A stretch of DNA of 64,000 bases from Flavobacterium sp. 11 (GCF_002754315.1 NZ_PEFE01000001.1:2542001-2606000), one strand, 5' to 3'; positions 22,923-32,489 are shown, numbered from the stretch's first letter. The notes: a model not told the origin generated them from the sequence alone. A program made the numbers and translations.

Positions 22923-24122
22923 CTATTCATTGGTTTTATTCGCTTCTTTTTCGGTTGTTGTTTCAGTAAATACAGGAACTACAATATCGGTTTTGATGAT
23001 AGTTTTCTTTGGTGTTGATTCAGAATCAAACAACGGTAATTTAATATTATGCCAGGTATACGTTTTTGGTAAATGATCTCCCATCAGGTATCCCCAAGGT
23101 TCTAAAAATTCAATTCTATCAAAAATTACTTTAAGGACCGCGAGAATAGGAAGTGCTAAAAACATACCGGAAACTCCTGCAATTGCACCACCTATGATAA
23201 TTCCAATAATCGATACAAACGCATTTATTTCTACTTTGGAACTTACAATCAAAGGAACTAGAATGTTATTATCAATTAACTGAACAATTATTGTAATCAC
23301 AATTACACCAACAATTATGGATAAATCCGGAGAACCGGTTAGCGAAGCCACAATACTTAGCACTCCTGCAAAAAGTATTCCTATGTAAGGAATCAGATTT
23401 AAGATTCCGGTGATAATTCCCAGCAAAATAGCGTATTTCACACCTATAACCATAAATCCAAGCGTTGTCATTGTTGAGACTAAAATCATTTCAATGATTA
23501 AACCCACGATGTAACTGTTGATGGCTACTCTTATGTTTGTCAAGATATCTTTCAATTGTTCATGGTTTTCTTTTTTGAACAACTTGGATAAAAACAGTAA
23601 AAAATGAGTTCTATATAAAAGAATTAAAAAAGTATAAATAGGTATCAATGTCAAATTCACCAAAGTATCCGTAAACGACATTAAAGTAGTACCAATCAGC
23701 TCTTTTCCTTTTTCCATGGAATCCTCAGTAGCGGTATCAATATATTGCTTCTGTTCCCAAGAACTTAAATGAAAATTGTCTCTGATAAATCCTTGAATAT
23801 TTCGGAGATGAATGTTGATGTTTCTTTCAATTTTATCAAAATCAGCTGCAAAATCACTAATTTGAAATGATAGAAAAACAAAGAGTCCAATGAAAATCAA
23901 CACAAATAATATTACTGCCAACATTACCGCCAAAACATGTGGAAAATAGAGTTTTGATTTAAAAAATTGAACGATAGGATACAATAAAATAGCAAATAAA
24001 AACGACATCATTATGGGAACCAAAATATCCTGACCAATATAAAATATAAAAGTAAGCGCTATTAAACCCAATAAAACCAGGGTTAGTTTAGCATAAAACG
24101 GAAATTTTAAGATGTCATTCAT
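22923..24122 (-). CDS. AI-2E family transporter
   Basis: A 399-residue inner-membrane protein with about eight hydrophobic segments. It shows the family hallmark tail block GIIIGGAIAGVSGMFLALPI followed by LAVLKVIFDRIE, and the IGILFAGVLSIVASL segment. The central cytoplasmic or periplasmic helical insert (about residues 85-150, SDFAADFDKIERNINIHLRN) is typical. Despite the family name, substrates are unclear: some members export autoinducer-2, others sodium or protons. A Thr/Glu-rich C-terminal extension of about 45 residues is present. It appears to be a single-gene transcript. Confidence 0.88.
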   Translation of the reverse strand: MNDILKFPFYAKLTLVLLGLIALTFIFYIGQDILVPIMMSFLFAILLYPIVQFFKSKLYFPHVLAVMLAVILFVLIFIGLFVFLSFQISDFAADFDKIERNINIHLRNIQGFIRDNFHLSSWEQKQYIDTATEDSMEKGKELIGTTLMSFTDTLVNLTLIPIYTFLILLYRTHFLLFLSKLFKKENHEQLKDILTNIRVAINSYIVGLIIEMILVSTMTTLGFMVIGVKYAILLGIITGILNLIPYIGILFAGVLSIVASLTGSPDLSIIVGVIVITIIVQLIDNNILVPLIVSSKVEINAFVSIIGIIIGGAIAGVSGMFLALPILAVLKVIFDRIEFLEPWGYLMGDHLPKTYTWHNIKLPLFDSESTPKKTIIKTDIVVPVFTETTTEKEANKTNE

Positions 24123-24312
24123 ATTTTCTTATTTTTTAAAAAACGCATTTACCATTCAATCCTGAATCGTACTGTTTTTAATTGACAAATATGAAGAATT
24201 AAAGAAATTAAAGTATTATATATTTCTCATCAATAGTTGTAAAATTATCACTTTTAATCAATCGATTTGCAAAATAGAATGAATTGATAATTATATTTTT
24301 ATAAAATGCTGA

Positions 24313-24849
24313 TTAATCCATGAATTCTTTATCATCAAAATGGTCTTTCAGTATCGAAATCCCTTTTTGCAAGAGCAGATTATTAGGGTAAATGATTTTT
24401 TCTCCATCGATAGTTTTTAAATACACATGAAAAGCTCCAATATCCTCAATCTCTGCTTCAATGGGAAAATCTTTATCATGGATTTTTATAACGTCACCAA
24501 TTTTAAACGGAAAAGAAAAAAACAAAATAACACCAGATGTGATGTTACTCAAAATTGACCATTGAGCAAACATCGCAACTCCCACAACAGTTGTGATAGA
24601 TGAAAGTGCAATAAAAATATCTTTGGTCTGGACTCCCCAAATGATTATTAAAGCAATAACCACCAAAATATTGATGAATAAATGAATGTATTTAATCACT
24701 AAATTGGTTCTGTGTTCCAGCGTTTGATTCGATTTTGCATAGCTTCGAACCAATTTTGTAGAAAGAATACGGAATAATATCAGCAAAATTCCCAGAATTC
24801 CAGTTGCAATCAGTTCTCTTGTGTATTCTTGAAAAAAGGCCATATCCAT
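24313..24849 (-). CDS. Small MscS-type mechanosensitive channel
   Basis: A 178-residue protein with three N-terminal membrane helices (about residues 11-30, 50-68 and 72-90), then the MscS pore-lining and beta-domain signature: VGVAMFAQWSILSNITSGVI followed by ILFFSFPFKIGDVIKIHDKD and the IEDIGAFHVYLKTIDGEKII stretch. It is truncated relative to E. coli MscS (286 residues), lacking much of the C-terminal cage, as is usual for short MscS-like proteins of Bacteroidota. It probably relieves turgor on osmotic downshock. It lies 7 bases downstream of maf in the same operon. Confidence 0.88.
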   Translation of the reverse strand: MDMAFFQEYTRELIATGILGILLILFRILSTKLVRSYAKSNQTLEHRTNLVIKYIHLFINILVVIALIIIWGVQTKDIFIALSSITTVVGVAMFAQWSILSNITSGVILFFSFPFKIGDVIKIHDKDFPIEAEIEDIGAFHVYLKTIDGEKIIYPNNLLLQKGISILKDHFDDKEFMD

Positions 24850-24856
24850 AATTTAA

Positions 24857-25441
24857 TTATGCTAATTTACTTAAATATTCATATACTTTATCCGTAGGCA
24901 TTCCCATCACATTTGCATACGAACCTTCAATTTTTGAAACGCCAATAAAACCAATCCATTCTTGGATACCATAGGCTCCGGCTTTATCATAAGGTTTGTA
25001 GTTTTCTAAATAATAACGAATCGATTCGTCGCTTAATTCATTGAAAGTAACTTTGGTAACTTCGTGCATTACATCCGCTTTTTCATTGGTTTTAAAACAA
25101 ACAGAAGTGATTACTTCGTGCGTTGTATTTGACAATGATTTTAAGATTTCAAGGGCATCTTGTTCGTCTTTTGGTTTACCCAAAGCGGTATTGTTATGCC
25201 AAACGATGGTATCGCTGGTTACCAGAATTTCATTCGATTTTAACTCTCCTTCAAAAGCGCTTGCTTTCAATACAGCTAAATAATTAGTGATTTCTTCTGC
25301 TTTCAATTCTGGAGGATAAATTTCTTCAATTTCTTTCAATCGAATTTCAAAATCCAAGTCTAAATCCTTGAAGAATTGCTGGCGTCTTGGTGAACCCGAA
25401 GCCAGAATTAAAGTGTATTTTTTTAATTTATTTTTAAGCAT
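24857..25441 (-). CDS. maf: Maf-type nucleotide pyrophosphatase
   Basis: The 194-residue protein opens with LILASGSPRRQQFFKDLDLD, the Maf signature (S-x-SPRR), has the SDTIVWHNNTALGKPKD block around residue 68-84, and the DKAGAYGIQEWIGFIGVSKI segment near 153-172. Family members hydrolyse canonical or modified nucleotides (dTTP, UTP or 7-methyl-GTP) to the monophosphate; DKAGAYGIQ favours the YhdE-type dTTP/UTPase group. Its start overlaps the stop of the UbiA gene by eight bases, so the two are coupled. Confidence 0.93.
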   Translation of the reverse strand: MLKNKLKKYTLILASGSPRRQQFFKDLDLDFEIRLKEIEEIYPPELKAEEITNYLAVLKASAFEGELKSNEILVTSDTIVWHNNTALGKPKDEQDALEILKSLSNTTHEVITSVCFKTNEKADVMHEVTKVTFNELSDESIRYYLENYKPYDKAGAYGIQEWIGFIGVSKIEGSYANVMGMPTDKVYEYLSKLA

Positions 25442-26354
25442 TGTATTTTATATTTAAACTTATAACAACAACAGACAGAATTCCAAATAACAGAATCCAT
25501 TTTAACAGCAAACTCAGCGCATGAAACTCTTTTTTGGATTTTGCAGTCCAAATTTTCACTGTGAAATAAAACAATGGTCCCACGACAAAAAGCAATAAAT
25601 ATACAGTTGTAAATACTAACTCAAGTAGGTATTTATTGATGTAATACAACATGAAAAGAATGGGAATAAAGCTCAGTCCAAAAACTATTTTTGCAGTTCT
25701 AGATTTGCCTATTGCAATTGGCAATGTGTTCATTCCTTGGTTATAATCACCATCAACATCTTCTAGATCTTTAACAATTTCTCTCGTAAAATTAAGAAAG
25801 AAAGTGAATAGGGCGTAGTCTAAAAGAATAGAAAAAACAACTCCCAATTGCTGTTGGTTTCCTTCATGAATCGTTGGAAATAAATCAAAAATGCCAATGA
25901 TAATCACACTAAAAGAAAGTAACAATGCCACAATAACATTACCAATAATCATCATTTGTTTCAGGCTTGTAGCATACAAATAAAGCGTCGCGGCAATTAG
26001 AATAAAAATAGACGCAAAGCCCGGTTTTACTATAACATTTGATAAATAAAAGCCAATAGCCACACCAGTAACAGTAAGACCAATGTATAGATTATAGGCA
26101 TTGGTTTCAGAAATGGTTTTGCCTACAATTACATTGCTCGGTTTGTTTATAGTATCTGTGTTTTGATCAAAAATATTATTGATGACATATCCACCCGCAG
26201 CGATTAAAATGGTTGATAAAACCAATAATCCATATTGCCAATCAGCTAATGCCAAAGGTATATTCTGAAATTTAAAAAAAACATACCGGAAAATAAGCTG
26301 CATAAAAGCAAGCATCAATAGGTTCTGGTATCGGATTAGTTTAAGGAACTTCAT
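25434..26354 (-). CDS. UbiA family prenyltransferase (geranylgeranylglycerol-phosphate type)
   Basis: A 306-residue membrane protein with eight or nine helices. It has the two Asp-rich prenyl-diphosphate motifs: NNIFDQNTDTINKPSNVIVG near residues 59-78 and REIVKDLEDVDGDYNQGMNT near residues 190-209. Flavobacteriaceae proteins of this type are annotated as geranylgeranylglycerol-phosphate geranylgeranyltransferase, an enzyme otherwise known from archaeal lipid biosynthesis. This is not the MenA, UbiA or HemB-like context: menA is present elsewhere in the window (59883), so a distinct substrate is likely. It is translated with maf and follows the KdsC-like gene on the minus strand. Confidence 0.85.
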   Translation of the reverse strand: MKFLKLIRYQNLLMLAFMQLIFRYVFFKFQNIPLALADWQYGLLVLSTILIAAGGYVINNIFDQNTDTINKPSNVIVGKTISETNAYNLYIGLTVTGVAIGFYLSNVIVKPGFASIFILIAATLYLYATSLKQMMIIGNVIVALLLSFSVIIIGIFDLFPTIHEGNQQQLGVVFSILLDYALFTFFLNFTREIVKDLEDVDGDYNQGMNTLPIAIGKSRTAKIVFGLSFIPILFMLYYINKYLLELVFTTVYLLLFVVGPLFYFTVKIWTAKSKKEFHALSLLLKWILLFGILSVVVISLNIKYNA

Positions 26355-26358
26355 ATTT

Positions 26359-26441
26359 AGTGTTCAGTGTTCAGTGTTCAGATTAGAGGATCTAATATTC
26401 AGGGGTCAGTTCTTATGGTTTATGTAAAATTCAGTGTTCAG
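26359..26441. repeat. AGTGTTC tandem heptamers and related hairpin
   Basis: AGTGTTC occurs three times in tandem at 26359-26379, a TTCAGTGTTCAG copy lies at 26430-26441, and ATTAGA-GGA-TCTAAT (26383-26397) forms a small hairpin between them. The gap 26355-26513 between the UbiA and KdsC-like genes has no gene. Confidence 0.75.
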
Positions 26442-26513
26442 AAAAAAAAAGAACTAAATTACTTTTTAATAATCATTGCAACTGATTACTAAAAACTGAC
26501 GACTGATTACTAA

Positions 26514-27041
26514 TTAATCATGTTTCCCATCAAAATGAGCCATCCATTTTCCTTGCGCTTTCATCACTTGTTCGATAACATCACGAGCAGCTCCTTTTCC
26601 TCCGTTTTTGTGTGAAATATATCTTGAAATAGCTTTGATTTCAGGGCTTGCATCTTGTGGACAAGCGGGTAATCCCACTAATTTCATCACGTGATAGTCA
26701 GGAATATCATCGCCCATGTACAAAACGTGTTCTGGATTGATATTGTAAACATCGGTATATTCATCAAATGTTTCTACTTTGTTTGGTATCCCTAAATGAA
26801 TATCTGTAATTCCCAGATTACGTAATCTAACGCGCACACCTTCGTTGCTTCCTCCCGAAATAATACAAACATTATAACCGCTTTCTACGGCAGCTTTCAT
26901 AGCATAACCATCACGAATATTCATGGTACGAAGAATTTCCCCTTCATTGGTTACAAAAACAGAACTGTCAGTAAGTACGCCGTCTACGTCAAATATAAAC
27001 GTAGTAATATCATTCATTATTTCTTTATAACTTCTTGCCAT
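26514..27041 (-). CDS. KdsC-type HAD phosphatase (HAD subfamily IIIA)
   Basis: A 175-residue cap-less HAD phosphatase. Motif I is TTFIFDVDGVLTDSSVFV (residues 12-29), motif II SGGSNEGVRVRLRNLG, and motif III/IV are VLYMGDDIPDYHVMKLVGLP followed by ACPQDA, all as in KDO-8-phosphate phosphatase, which makes 3-deoxy-D-manno-octulosonate for lipopolysaccharide. The HKNGGKGAARDVIEQVM block is the KdsC/YrbI C-terminal signature. It overlaps the DUF2520 gene by 17 bases. KDO phosphatase is the best reading, though related nonulosonate phosphatases look alike. Confidence 0.9.
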   Translation of the reverse strand: MARSYKEIMNDITTFIFDVDGVLTDSSVFVTNEGEILRTMNIRDGYAMKAAVESGYNVCIISGGSNEGVRVRLRNLGITDIHLGIPNKVETFDEYTDVYNINPEHVLYMGDDIPDYHVMKLVGLPACPQDASPEIKAISRYISHKNGGKGAARDVIEQVMKAQGKWMAHFDGKHD

Positions 27042-27798
27042 TATGTTGTATAGATTGTGTTAGTGTTTTATAAATTGTAAGATGATTTTCATTGGACAAA
27101 AAAGCTTCATGTGCTTCGATAGTTGCAGTATCATTGCGTTTAGCCGGTCCAGTTTGTGCTTCTGACGGCGAAAGTAACATTATTTTTTGAGCTGTTTCTG
27201 TAATTAAAGGGTTTAAAATTTCAAAAGGAACCTGATGCTCCTGACAAATTTCCTGACCTATTTGGTACAAATGATTCGTAAAATTATTGACAAAAACCGC
27301 TGCAACATGCAATGCTTTTCTTTGTTCGGAGTTGATAGCGAATATTTTATCAGAAATTGATTTGGCCACTTTATCCAATAATTGATAATCTGTTGCATTT
27401 TCACTTTCTAAACAGATTGGAATAGTTCTGAAATCTACTGGCTTGTTTTTAGTAAAAGTCTGTAAAGGATAGAAAACACCTTTTCGATTATTGTCATCCA
27501 AAACATTCAAAGGAACACTTCCGGAGGTATGTACCACCAAGCGATTTTTGAAAGGAAGTTGCGAAGATATGCTGGCAATAGCATCATCAGAAACCGCAAT
27601 AATATACAAATCAGCTTCAGCTAAAGCATCTAAATCATTTGTAATCTGACTTAAATCGAGTAGGTGAGAGACGCTTCCTATTTGTCTTGAAAAAACTTGA
27701 ACCAATTCGATTTCAGCTCCCATTTTTTGGGAATTTTGAAATGCTGCAATCAAATGTTGTGCTACATTTCCTGAACCAATAATAATTACTTTAGTCAT
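27025..27798 (-). CDS. Rossmann-fold DUF2520 protein
   Basis: The 257-residue protein starts with an NAD(P)-binding Rossmann motif (VIIIGSGNVAQHLIAAFQ), has the VVHTSGSVPLNVLDD and FYPLQTFTKNKPVDFRTIPI segments and a C-terminal helical domain with HVAAVFVNNFTNHLYQIGQE. This matches the Rossmann-like plus DUF2520 family, related to pyrroline-5-carboxylate and 6-phosphogluconate dehydrogenase folds. The reaction is not established. It is the first gene of a conserved minus-strand run (DUF2520, KdsC-like, UbiA, Maf, MscS), and its stop overlaps the KdsC-like start. Confidence 0.88.
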   Translation of the reverse strand: MTKVIIIGSGNVAQHLIAAFQNSQKMGAEIELVQVFSRQIGSVSHLLDLSQITNDLDALAEADLYIIAVSDDAIASISSQLPFKNRLVVHTSGSVPLNVLDDNNRKGVFYPLQTFTKNKPVDFRTIPICLESENATDYQLLDKVAKSISDKIFAINSEQRKALHVAAVFVNNFTNHLYQIGQEICQEHQVPFEILNPLITETAQKIMLLSPSEAQTGPAKRNDTATIEAHEAFLSNENHLTIYKTLTQSIQHNGKKL

Positions 27799-27998
27799 TT
27801 GACAAAATTAGCAAAAAAATATTAAGAGTTTTATTCAATTTTTGATTGGCTAATAAACTGTAACTCCAATTAAAATATACTTTTATTCCAAAAAATGAAG
27901 CTACTTAATTTTGGATTAAATTAACAAATGTGCGAATATAGAAGTCAACATTTTTAAGTACTTTTGTGGCACTTTTATAAAAACATAATCCCTTAAAA

Positions 27999-30900
27999 AT
28001 GGATAAAAAAATATTTTCTTTTTTGTTTTCTACTCGATTAATGGCTTTTTTATTTATTGTATATGCGGTTTCCATGGCTACTGGAACTTTTATCGAAAGC
28101 AAATACAATACCGACACAGCAAAAATTTTAATTTATAACTCATGGTGGTTTGAGGCCATACATGTATTTTTCATGATTAATTTCATTGGAAATATCAAGC
28201 GTTATCAGTTATTAAAAAAAGAAAAATGGGCTACTTTATTACTCCATTTATCTTTTATCTTCATTATTGCCGGTGCATTTGTAACCCGTTACATCAGTTA
28301 TGAAGGGATGATGCCTATTCGCGAAGGCGCTGCTGAAAATCAAGTTTTTTCAGATAAAACGTTCCTGACTGTTTTTGCAGACGGGGAATATAAAGGAGAA
28401 ATGAAACGCAGGGTTTTTGAAAAACAAGTATTGCTTTCTCCTGCGACTAACAATGATTTCAGTATTTCAGGTAAATTTGCTGATACACCATTTGAAGTAG
28501 AATATGAAAACTTCATCATGGGTGCCAAAGAATACATTAAACCAAATCCTAATGGGACTGTATTTTTAAAAATTGTAGAAGCCGGAGACGGAGGTCGTCA
28601 CGAGCATTTTTTGAAAGACGGTGAAGTTCAAAATATTCATAATGTATTATTTGCTCTAAATAAATATACTGACGGAGCCATAAATATCAATACAACAGGA
28701 AGTGCCTATACGATTCAAACGCCTTTTGAAGGAAACTTCATGAGAATGGCTGATAAATTACAGGGTAAAGTAACTAAGGATAATGCACAACCATTGATGA
28801 TGCGTTCACTGTATTCTATCGGCGAAATGCGATTTGTATTTCCTGATCCTGCGGTAAAAGGTGTTGTTGATTATGAATCGGATAATGATTTCAAAGCAAA
28901 GAATCATGAAGATGCATTAACTGTAAAAATCTCTGCCGAAGGTCAAGAAAAGACAGTTACAGTCCTTGGTTCCAAAGGTAAATTAGGAGATTCTAAAACA
29001 GTGAAAATAGGAAAAATCGATTATACTTTTTTCTACGGAAGTAAAGCCTACGTTTTGCCATTCAAGATAAAATTGAATGATTTTATTGCGCAGAAATACC
29101 CAGGAACAGAGAAAAGTTATTCTTCATTTGAGAGTAAAGTTACTGTTCAAGACAAAGAACCATTTGATGCCAGAATATTTATGAATAATGTTTTGGATTA
29201 TGATGGATATCGCTTTTTCCAATCGGGTTTCGATCCTGATGAAAAAGGAACTATTCTATCTGTAAACCACGATTTCTGGGGAACAGCAATTACGTACAGC
29301 GGTTATTTTATGCTGTATTTTGCAATGATGGCGATTATGTTTACTAAATATTCTCGTTTTGCGGATATTAAACGCAAATTAGAAGTTGTAAAAATGAAGA
29401 AATCTAAACTCTTGACGATTCTGATTTTGTTGTTCAGTTTCAATAGTTTCGCGCAAGAACAAGAACACAATCACGCAGATCATGAAGGTCACGCTCATAC
29501 CGAAGCTGAGGCTGCACCTGCAACACATGCCAATCACACTAAAAAAGTATTGAGTCAAGACGAACTGAATGCTTTGATTACTAAATATAAAGTTCCAGAA
29601 GTACATGCTGCAAAATTTGGTAGACTTGTAATTCAAGACGGTGGTGGTAGAATGAAACCTATCAATACGTTTTCTTCTGAATTGTTGCGAAAAGTAAGTC
29701 AAAGCGATTCTTATAATGATATGAATTCAGACCAAGTTTTCTTATCGATGACTCAGTATGCCAGTTATTGGATAGAGATTCCAATTATCTATTTAAGAAG
29801 AGGTAACGACAGTTTAAGACAAATAATCGGTGTTGATAAGAAAGCTAAATTTGCACCTTTTGTAGCTTTCTTTGATGCTAAAGGGAATTATAAACTTTCT
29901 AAATATTTAGAAGAATCATTTAAATCGGCTAACCCCAATCAATTTGAAAAGGATTTTATCGAAACAGATAAAAGAGTAAACTTGATGGAATCTGCGTTAA
30001 GCGGACGAATATTGAAAATTTTCCCTATTCCGGAGGATAAAAATAATAAATGGATTTCTTACTTAGAATTGAACGAATCGGGATTGAAAGGAATGGAAGC
30101 TACGTATACTAAAAACGTACTGCCATTGTATTTTGGTTCATTGGCTAATGCTTCTGTTTCTAATGATTATAAAACTGCTGATGAATTACTGGAAAGTATG
30201 AATGGTTTCCAAAAACGTTTTGGCAGTAAAGTGAGACCAAGTGAAGAAAGAATTACATCAGAAGTGCTGTATAATAAATATGATGTTTTCAATAAACTTT
30301 TTTATTGGTATGTTTTAGCGGCGATTTTGATGTTGTTTTTTACGATTTTGCAAATCTTCAAAGAGCGCAAAGTATTAGCTATAACAGTAAATACAATGCA
30401 TATTATTATAGGATTATTATTTGCATTGCATACTGTGGGCTTAATTGCCCGTTGGTATATTTCCGGTCACGCACCTTGGAGTAATGCGTATGAATCGATT
30501 ATATATATTGCTTGGGCTACCATGTTTTTTGGTTTGGCTTTCGACAGAAAATCAAAACTTACTGTGGCTTCATCAGCTTTTGTAACTGCAATGATTCTTT
30601 GGGCAGCAAATCTAAACTGGATTGATCCGGAGATTGCAAATCTGCAACCCGTTTTAAATTCGTATTGGTTGATGATTCACGTTGCGGTAATTGTGGCTAG
30701 TTATGGCCCGTTTGCATTAGGATTTATTTTAGGAGCAGTTTCATTGTTGCTGATTTTGTTTACCAATGAAAAAAACAAAGCCAAAATGGATTTGAATATT
30801 CAGGAAATCACTTATATCAATGAATTAGCATTAACGATAGGTTTGATAATGTTGACTATTGGAAACTTCCTTGGCGGACAATGGGCCAATGAGAGTTGGG

Positions 30901-31205
30901 GGCGTTATTGGGGATGGGATCCAAAAGAAACTTGGGCCTTGATCAGTATTATGGTCTATGCTTTTGTAATTCATGCTCGATTTGTTCCTTCTTTACGAGG
31001 AAAATGGGTTTTCAATTTGATGAGTATGTTTGCTTTTATATCTATTTTATTCACCTATTATGGTGTGAATTTTCACTTGGTAGGATTGCATTCGTACGCA
31101 AGTGGAGAAGCGCATTCATTGAGTTGGATCTGGTATTCTCTTGGAGCAATTACTTTATTTGGAGCTATTTCGTATCCAAAATACAAGAAGTATTATAAGA
31201 AATAA
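27999..31205 (+). CDS. ccsA: Fused CcsB-CcsA cytochrome c biogenesis protein
   Basis: The 1068-residue membrane protein combines the two system II cytochrome c maturation parts. Residues 1-465 are the ResB/CcsB-like half: three early helices, a large periplasmic domain and a helix near 435-455. The other half is CcsA/ResC-like, with multiple helices and the heme-handling WWD motif WGRYWGWDPKETWA near residue 963-976, plus conserved His positions. The joint at residues 466-485 reads MKKSKLLTILILLFSFNSFA, exactly like a Sec signal peptide, followed by a stretch with eight or more His (about 488-512). It transports heme and ligates it to apocytochromes at the outer face of the inner membrane. 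It stands alone, with a strong terminator. Confidence 0.93.
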   Translation: MDKKIFSFLFSTRLMAFLFIVYAVSMATGTFIESKYNTDTAKILIYNSWWFEAIHVFFMINFIGNIKRYQLLKKEKWATLLLHLSFIFIIAGAFVTRYISYEGMMPIREGAAENQVFSDKTFLTVFADGEYKGEMKRRVFEKQVLLSPATNNDFSISGKFADTPFEVEYENFIMGAKEYIKPNPNGTVFLKIVEAGDGGRHEHFLKDGEVQNIHNVLFALNKYTDGAININTTGSAYTIQTPFEGNFMRMADKLQGKVTKDNAQPLMMRSLYSIGEMRFVFPDPAVKGVVDYESDNDFKAKNHEDALTVKISAEGQEKTVTVLGSKGKLGDSKTVKIGKIDYTFFYGSKAYVLPFKIKLNDFIAQKYPGTEKSYSSFESKVTVQDKEPFDARIFMNNVLDYDGYRFFQSGFDPDEKGTILSVNHDFWGTAITYSGYFMLYFAMMAIMFTKYSRFADIKRKLEVVKMKKSKLLTILILLFSFNSFAQEQEHNHADHEGHAHTEAEAAPATHANHTKKVLSQDELNALITKYKVPEVHAAKFGRLVIQDGGGRMKPINTFSSELLRKVSQSDSYNDMNSDQVFLSMTQYASYWIEIPIIYLRRGNDSLRQIIGVDKKAKFAPFVAFFDAKGNYKLSKYLEESFKSANPNQFEKDFIETDKRVNLMESALSGRILKIFPIPEDKNNKWISYLELNESGLKGMEATYTKNVLPLYFGSLANASVSNDYKTADELLESMNGFQKRFGSKVRPSEERITSEVLYNKYDVFNKLFYWYVLAAILMLFFTILQIFKERKVLAITVNTMHIIIGLLFALHTVGLIARWYISGHAPWSNAYESIIYIAWATMFFGLAFDRKSKLTVASSAFVTAMILWAANLNWIDPEIANLQPVLNSYWLMIHVAVIVASYGPFALGFILGAVSLLLILFTNEKNKAKMDLNIQEITYINELALTIGLIMLTIGNFLGGQWANESWGRYWGWDPKETWALISIMVYAFVIHARFVPSLRGKWVFNLMSMFAFISILFTYYGVNFHLVGLHSYASGEAHSLSWIWYSLGAITLFGAISYPKYKKYYKK

Positions 31206-31224
31206 GATTTAATTATTTCATCAT

Positions 31225-31259
31225 AAAAAAGGTTCAACTTATAAAGTTGAACCTTTTTT
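31225..31259. terminator. Bidirectional intrinsic terminator, left flank of the surface locus
   Basis: AAAAAAGGTTCAACTT (31225-31240) pairs perfectly with 31244-31259 around loop ATA. T tracts flank both sides, so it serves both ccsA and the converging AraC-type gene. A near-copy lies at 42211-42244. Confidence 0.92.
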
Positions 31260-32431
31260 TATTCCTCAAATTCTGTTCTATTCATTTTATAATATTCCAA
31301 TGGAGATACACCTGCAATTTCTTTGAAACTTGTAAAAAACGGATTGTATGAAGTAAATCCAACCTTTTTTGATAAGGAATCTAAAGTGTTATTTTTTAAG
31401 TAGTTTAACTCAATGTGTTTGATGGCATCATGTATGCGAATTACTTTTTTATATTCAGAAAAAGAAATTGTCGAGTGGTATTTAAATAAATACGAAATAT
31501 GGCTTTTGGGAATTTGTAAGCTGTTAGCTAAATCAGTTATTGTCAAATTTGCATTTCTGAACAATTCGAATTTCAATGATATGCTCTCAATTTCCTTGAT
31601 GTAGTTAATAATGTTTTGATCTATTTTTTCTTTAAGAATTAAATGTTGGCTATTATTTAATTCAATATCAGGAGTCATTTTCCAAATATCATTCAATACT
31701 AAACTGTTGTTTTTATTCTCATTGATTTTTTGGTGTAACACATTATATCCATAAAGAATTTCAGGAGAAATTAATATTTTGAATAAAATGGTTAACCAAA
31801 TCATAGCCGATATCCATTGGTAACTGTGTCCTTTGATACTTTCATCGAAATATATTTCTATGATGATTGATATAAAAAGCCTAGATATTGTGAGTACAAG
31901 AGCACTAAATAAAAATAGTGTCCAGTTGTTAATTAATTTATTTTGCTTTTGAATTACTTTGATTTCACCTTTTCGGGGCCAAATTTTAGTCTTTAGTATT
32001 CGAAAACATAAAATAACATAGACTACTGCAAAAATAAAAAATAGCCCATATAAAATAACTCCTGTTCTTTCAGAATCAAAATAGAAATGATTGCGATTAA
32101 TTATAAACAGAAAAAAAGATACAGGAAAGATAAAATGCAAGAGCTCCTTCGAGTTGATTTTCTTTCTATTCTCAGACAAATTTTTAAAATACAGATAGCA
32201 AATAGGAATTACGACTAATGATAGGTTTGAATATTTAAAATAAGTATTTCTAAAAGATGGGTCGAAAATAAAATAGGTAAAACCAGATAAGAAGAAACGT
32301 AATGAAATTATAAGTATTAATAGAATGATGTATAGGTTCATTATTCTATTGGATTTATAATTTGTAAAAATTAAAAAAGTGGTTATAAAACCAATAATAC
32401 CAGTAATAATGAAAAATAAATTTGAAAGCAT
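31259..32431 (-). CDS. Membrane-anchored AraC family regulator
   Basis: The 390-residue protein has about six or seven hydrophobic segments in the first 240 residues (starting LFFIITGIIGFITTFLIF) and a C-terminal AraC DNA-binding domain (about 290-385). The latter shows both HTH parts: ITDLANSLQIPKSHISYLFK, and DSLSKKVGFTSYNPFFTSFK followed by EIAGVSPLEYYKM. Membrane-bound AraC-type regulators of this shape are common in Flavobacteriaceae and sense an envelope or small-molecule signal. It diverges from the fibre operon across a 297-base gap holding two 19-base direct repeats, so it most likely controls that operon. Confidence 0.9.
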   Translation of the reverse strand: MLSNLFFIITGIIGFITTFLIFTNYKSNRIMNLYIILLILIISLRFFLSGFTYFIFDPSFRNTYFKYSNLSLVVIPICYLYFKNLSENRKKINSKELLHFIFPVSFFLFIINRNHFYFDSERTGVILYGLFFIFAVVYVILCFRILKTKIWPRKGEIKVIQKQNKLINNWTLFLFSALVLTISRLFISIIIEIYFDESIKGHSYQWISAMIWLTILFKILISPEILYGYNVLHQKINENKNNSLVLNDIWKMTPDIELNNSQHLILKEKIDQNIINYIKEIESISLKFELFRNANLTITDLANSLQIPKSHISYLFKYHSTISFSEYKKVIRIHDAIKHIELNYLKNNTLDSLSKKVGFTSYNPFFTSFKEIAGVSPLEYYKMNRTEFEE

Positions 32432-32489
32432 TTTTGTTTAATTTTTATACGTTTAAAATTACAGTTTTTAATTTAAAGCTGAATTATTA

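Noticed and set aside
30896..31198. Plus-strand 100-codon frame inside ccsA
   Set aside because: It is a second frame of the CcsA membrane region, rich in Cys and Phe, and the true frame contains the WWD motif.
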